Below, piece after piece: positions 34,259 to 35,278 of a stretch of DNA of 35,278 nucleotides. A program made the position numbers and the translations under genes. The notes beneath the pieces were generated by a model that saw only the letters and a list, made by a program, of their open reading frames with translations, was not told the origin of the DNA and made no database searches. The stretch covers positions 1-35,278 of the forward strand of contig JACQYL010000037.1 in assembly GCA_016208165.1 (NCBI GenBank), in the 5' to 3' direction. The stretch is from Deltaproteobacteria bacterium. Its GTDB lineage: Bacteria; Desulfobacterota; Desulfarculia; JACQYL01. Position 1 is the stretch's first letter. Each line of letters opens with the position of its first letter.

Positions 34259-35278
34259 GTCTTCGCCCCGTATTTTTTCCCCGCCTCGACCATGGCCTTC
34301 AGATTGGCCGTGGGAACCACTGAAGGAATGCCGCAACTGGTTGTCAGGAGATCGACTCTCTTATCGATGCAGGTCTTCACGGCCGCTTCCACATCCGGTG
34401 GATCCCCAAAAAGCAGGACCGTGTTTACATCCACATTGCCGCAAACGGCTGTGTTTTCACCCACTTTTCCCTTAGCTTCTGCGATGTCGACCGAAGAGTC
34501 GATGGAGATGCCCGAGGTTACTTCCGACATGTGCGCCAGTATCGAGTGCGCCTTACCGCAGATGTGCAGAATGGATCTTATGGGAATCTTATCGCAGATG
34601 TCTTTCGTATAGGGCTTGGCATACTTTTCGAACTGGAGGGGGCTGATCAAATCGGGACTGGCGGTGGCGTCTGCTATGACGATGCAGTCGGATCCTGCTT
34701 CGGCCTGAGCCAGAGCAAAATTCAAACAGGCTTTATGGGCGCGCTCGATCACATTCACGCAGCATTCGGGCTTGCGCATGAGTTCTCGCATGAAGGCGTC
34801 CACGCCACGGACCTGGCCCGCTACCATGAACGGACCCACAACCAGTGAAAAAATGGGGATGGTGTCGGGAACCATCTTCTTCAGAATCTTGATGGCCTTG
34901 AGAATGACCGGCATGCGGCCGTCTTTGTAAGGATCCGGGTCTATTACATTCTCGAAGTCGTCCGGACCCGTCATGGGAGGGGTTTTAACGGGGGGTTGAA
35001 TGTCCAGGCCTTTGTTGGAACCCGCAGCGAAGTTAAGCACACATCCCATGGCCTCCGATTCCATGTTGATGTCGAACGGGACGCGAACACTCTCAAAGCC
35101 GATAACTTTGTACGCTTCGTAAGCCAGAGCAGCCATCAGCTCCGGGTCGGAGTGGGCTTGAGGCCAGTAAGCGTTGCAAGACTTCATCAGCTCCACCGTT
35201 CCCGTCTGTAAAGGCTGGGCTACAGGTATCCGATCGACTGGCTGGCGGTCTAGAGTAGCGAACAATCTCTCCTTCGGC
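34255..35278 (-). CDS. UroD/MtaA-family methyltransferase, 5' end outside window
   Basis: At least 340 residues of a TIM-barrel methyltransferase are present, with the zinc pattern His234-x-Cys236 (SILHICGKAH) and Cys311 (LTTSCGIPSVVP), numbered from the TTG at 35265. That TTG is not the true start: the frame continues upstream as PKERLFATLDRQPVDRIPV, the usual T-P-x-E-R opening, so the start codon lies a few bases beyond the window edge. CIVIADATASPDLISP is the acidic barrel strand. It heads or precedes the operon with the activator (4-base overlap), DUF1638 protein and corrinoid protein, and is the best candidate for the enzyme working directly with that corrinoid protein. Confidence 0.9.
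   Translation of the reverse strand, partial: PKERLFATLDRQPVDRIPVAQPLQTGTVELMKSCNAYWPQAHSDPELMAALAYEAYKVIGFESVRVPFDINMESEAMGCVLNFAAGSNKGLDIQPPVKTPPMTGPDDFENVIDPDPYKDGRMPVILKAIKILKKMVPDTIPIFSLVVGPFMVAGQVRGVDAFMRELMRKPECCVNVIERAHKACLNFALAQAEAGSDCIVIADATASPDLISPLQFEKYAKPYTKDICDKIPIRSILHICGKAHSILAHMSEVTSGISIDSSVDIAEAKGKVGENTAVCGNVDVNTVLLFGDPPDVEAAVKTCIDKRVDLLTTSCGIPSVVPTANLKAMVEAGKKYGAKT

Noticed and set aside
23120-35278. Cobalamin riboswitch near the corrinoid genes
   Set aside because: I looked for the conserved B12-box pattern in the gaps upstream of the methyltransferase and corrinoid genes and saw none.

Overview
The window looks like the chromosome of a strictly anaerobic Desulfobacterota (deltaproteobacterial) bacterium, probably sulfate-reducing or syntrophic. 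Supporting signs are corrinoid methyltransferases of the UroD/MtaA family with a RamA/RACo-type activator, DUF1638 and DUF3786 proteins, an MtrA-like corrinoid protein, a five-haem cytochrome c, multi-PAS hybrid histidine kinases, and a VPLPA-CTERM exported protein under a c-di-GMP riboswitch. The organism is inferred from gene content only.

Region 1 (1-12.6 kb) is accessory DNA. Four related repeat elements (about 154-488, 2987-3524, 8757-9085, 12259-12605) lie in the same orientation. They have near-inverted ends and each keeps the first codons of a RAYT (IS200/REP-associated tyrosine transposase) gene on the minus strand, so they look like non-autonomous derivatives of one transposon. Between the first two sits an AT-rich two-gene cassette, a DUF2971 protein and a TIR-domain protein with a new-looking C-terminal beta-rich domain; this is the best candidate for an undescribed immune module. 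Next come an AbrB/PIN toxin-antitoxin pair with a clear promoter, a three-gene minus-strand operon (alpha-helical protein, DUF6384 membrane protein, coiled-coil protein with a Gly/Phe-rich tail), and a REC-PAS-PAS-kinase-REC hybrid histidine kinase.

Region 2 (12.6-23.4 kb) holds a YhbY RNA-binding protein, an unknown SH3-like/basic-linker protein, a five-haem cytochrome c, a small membrane protein coupled to a DUF1579 protein with a good terminator, a 1093-residue membrane hybrid histidine kinase, and the VPLPA-CTERM protein. The last has a c-di-GMP-I (GEMM) riboswitch and a matching promoter in its leader.

Region 3 (23.6-35.3 kb) is dominated by one-carbon/corrinoid chemistry. It has three UroD/MtaA-type methyltransferases, each with the H-x-C...C zinc pattern (the last runs off the window), an MtaC/MtbC-type corrinoid protein, and an MtrA-like corrinoid protein fused to a CFeSP-like 4Fe-4S motif. 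It also has a RamA-like ASKHA ATPase with two C-terminal 4Fe-4S motifs, a DUF1638 protein, a DUF3786 protein and a PAS-LuxR regulator. A second VapBC pair and a TfoX-like protein are interspersed. The genes at 31.1-35.3 kb form a tight minus-strand operon (methyltransferase, activator, DUF1638 protein, corrinoid protein). The likely role is transfer of a methyl group from an unknown methylated substrate through a corrinoid protein to a C1 carrier, with the ASKHA protein reactivating oxidised cobalt. No MttB-, MtmB- or MtaB-type substrate methyltransferase is present, so a UroD-type protein probably performs the first transfer.
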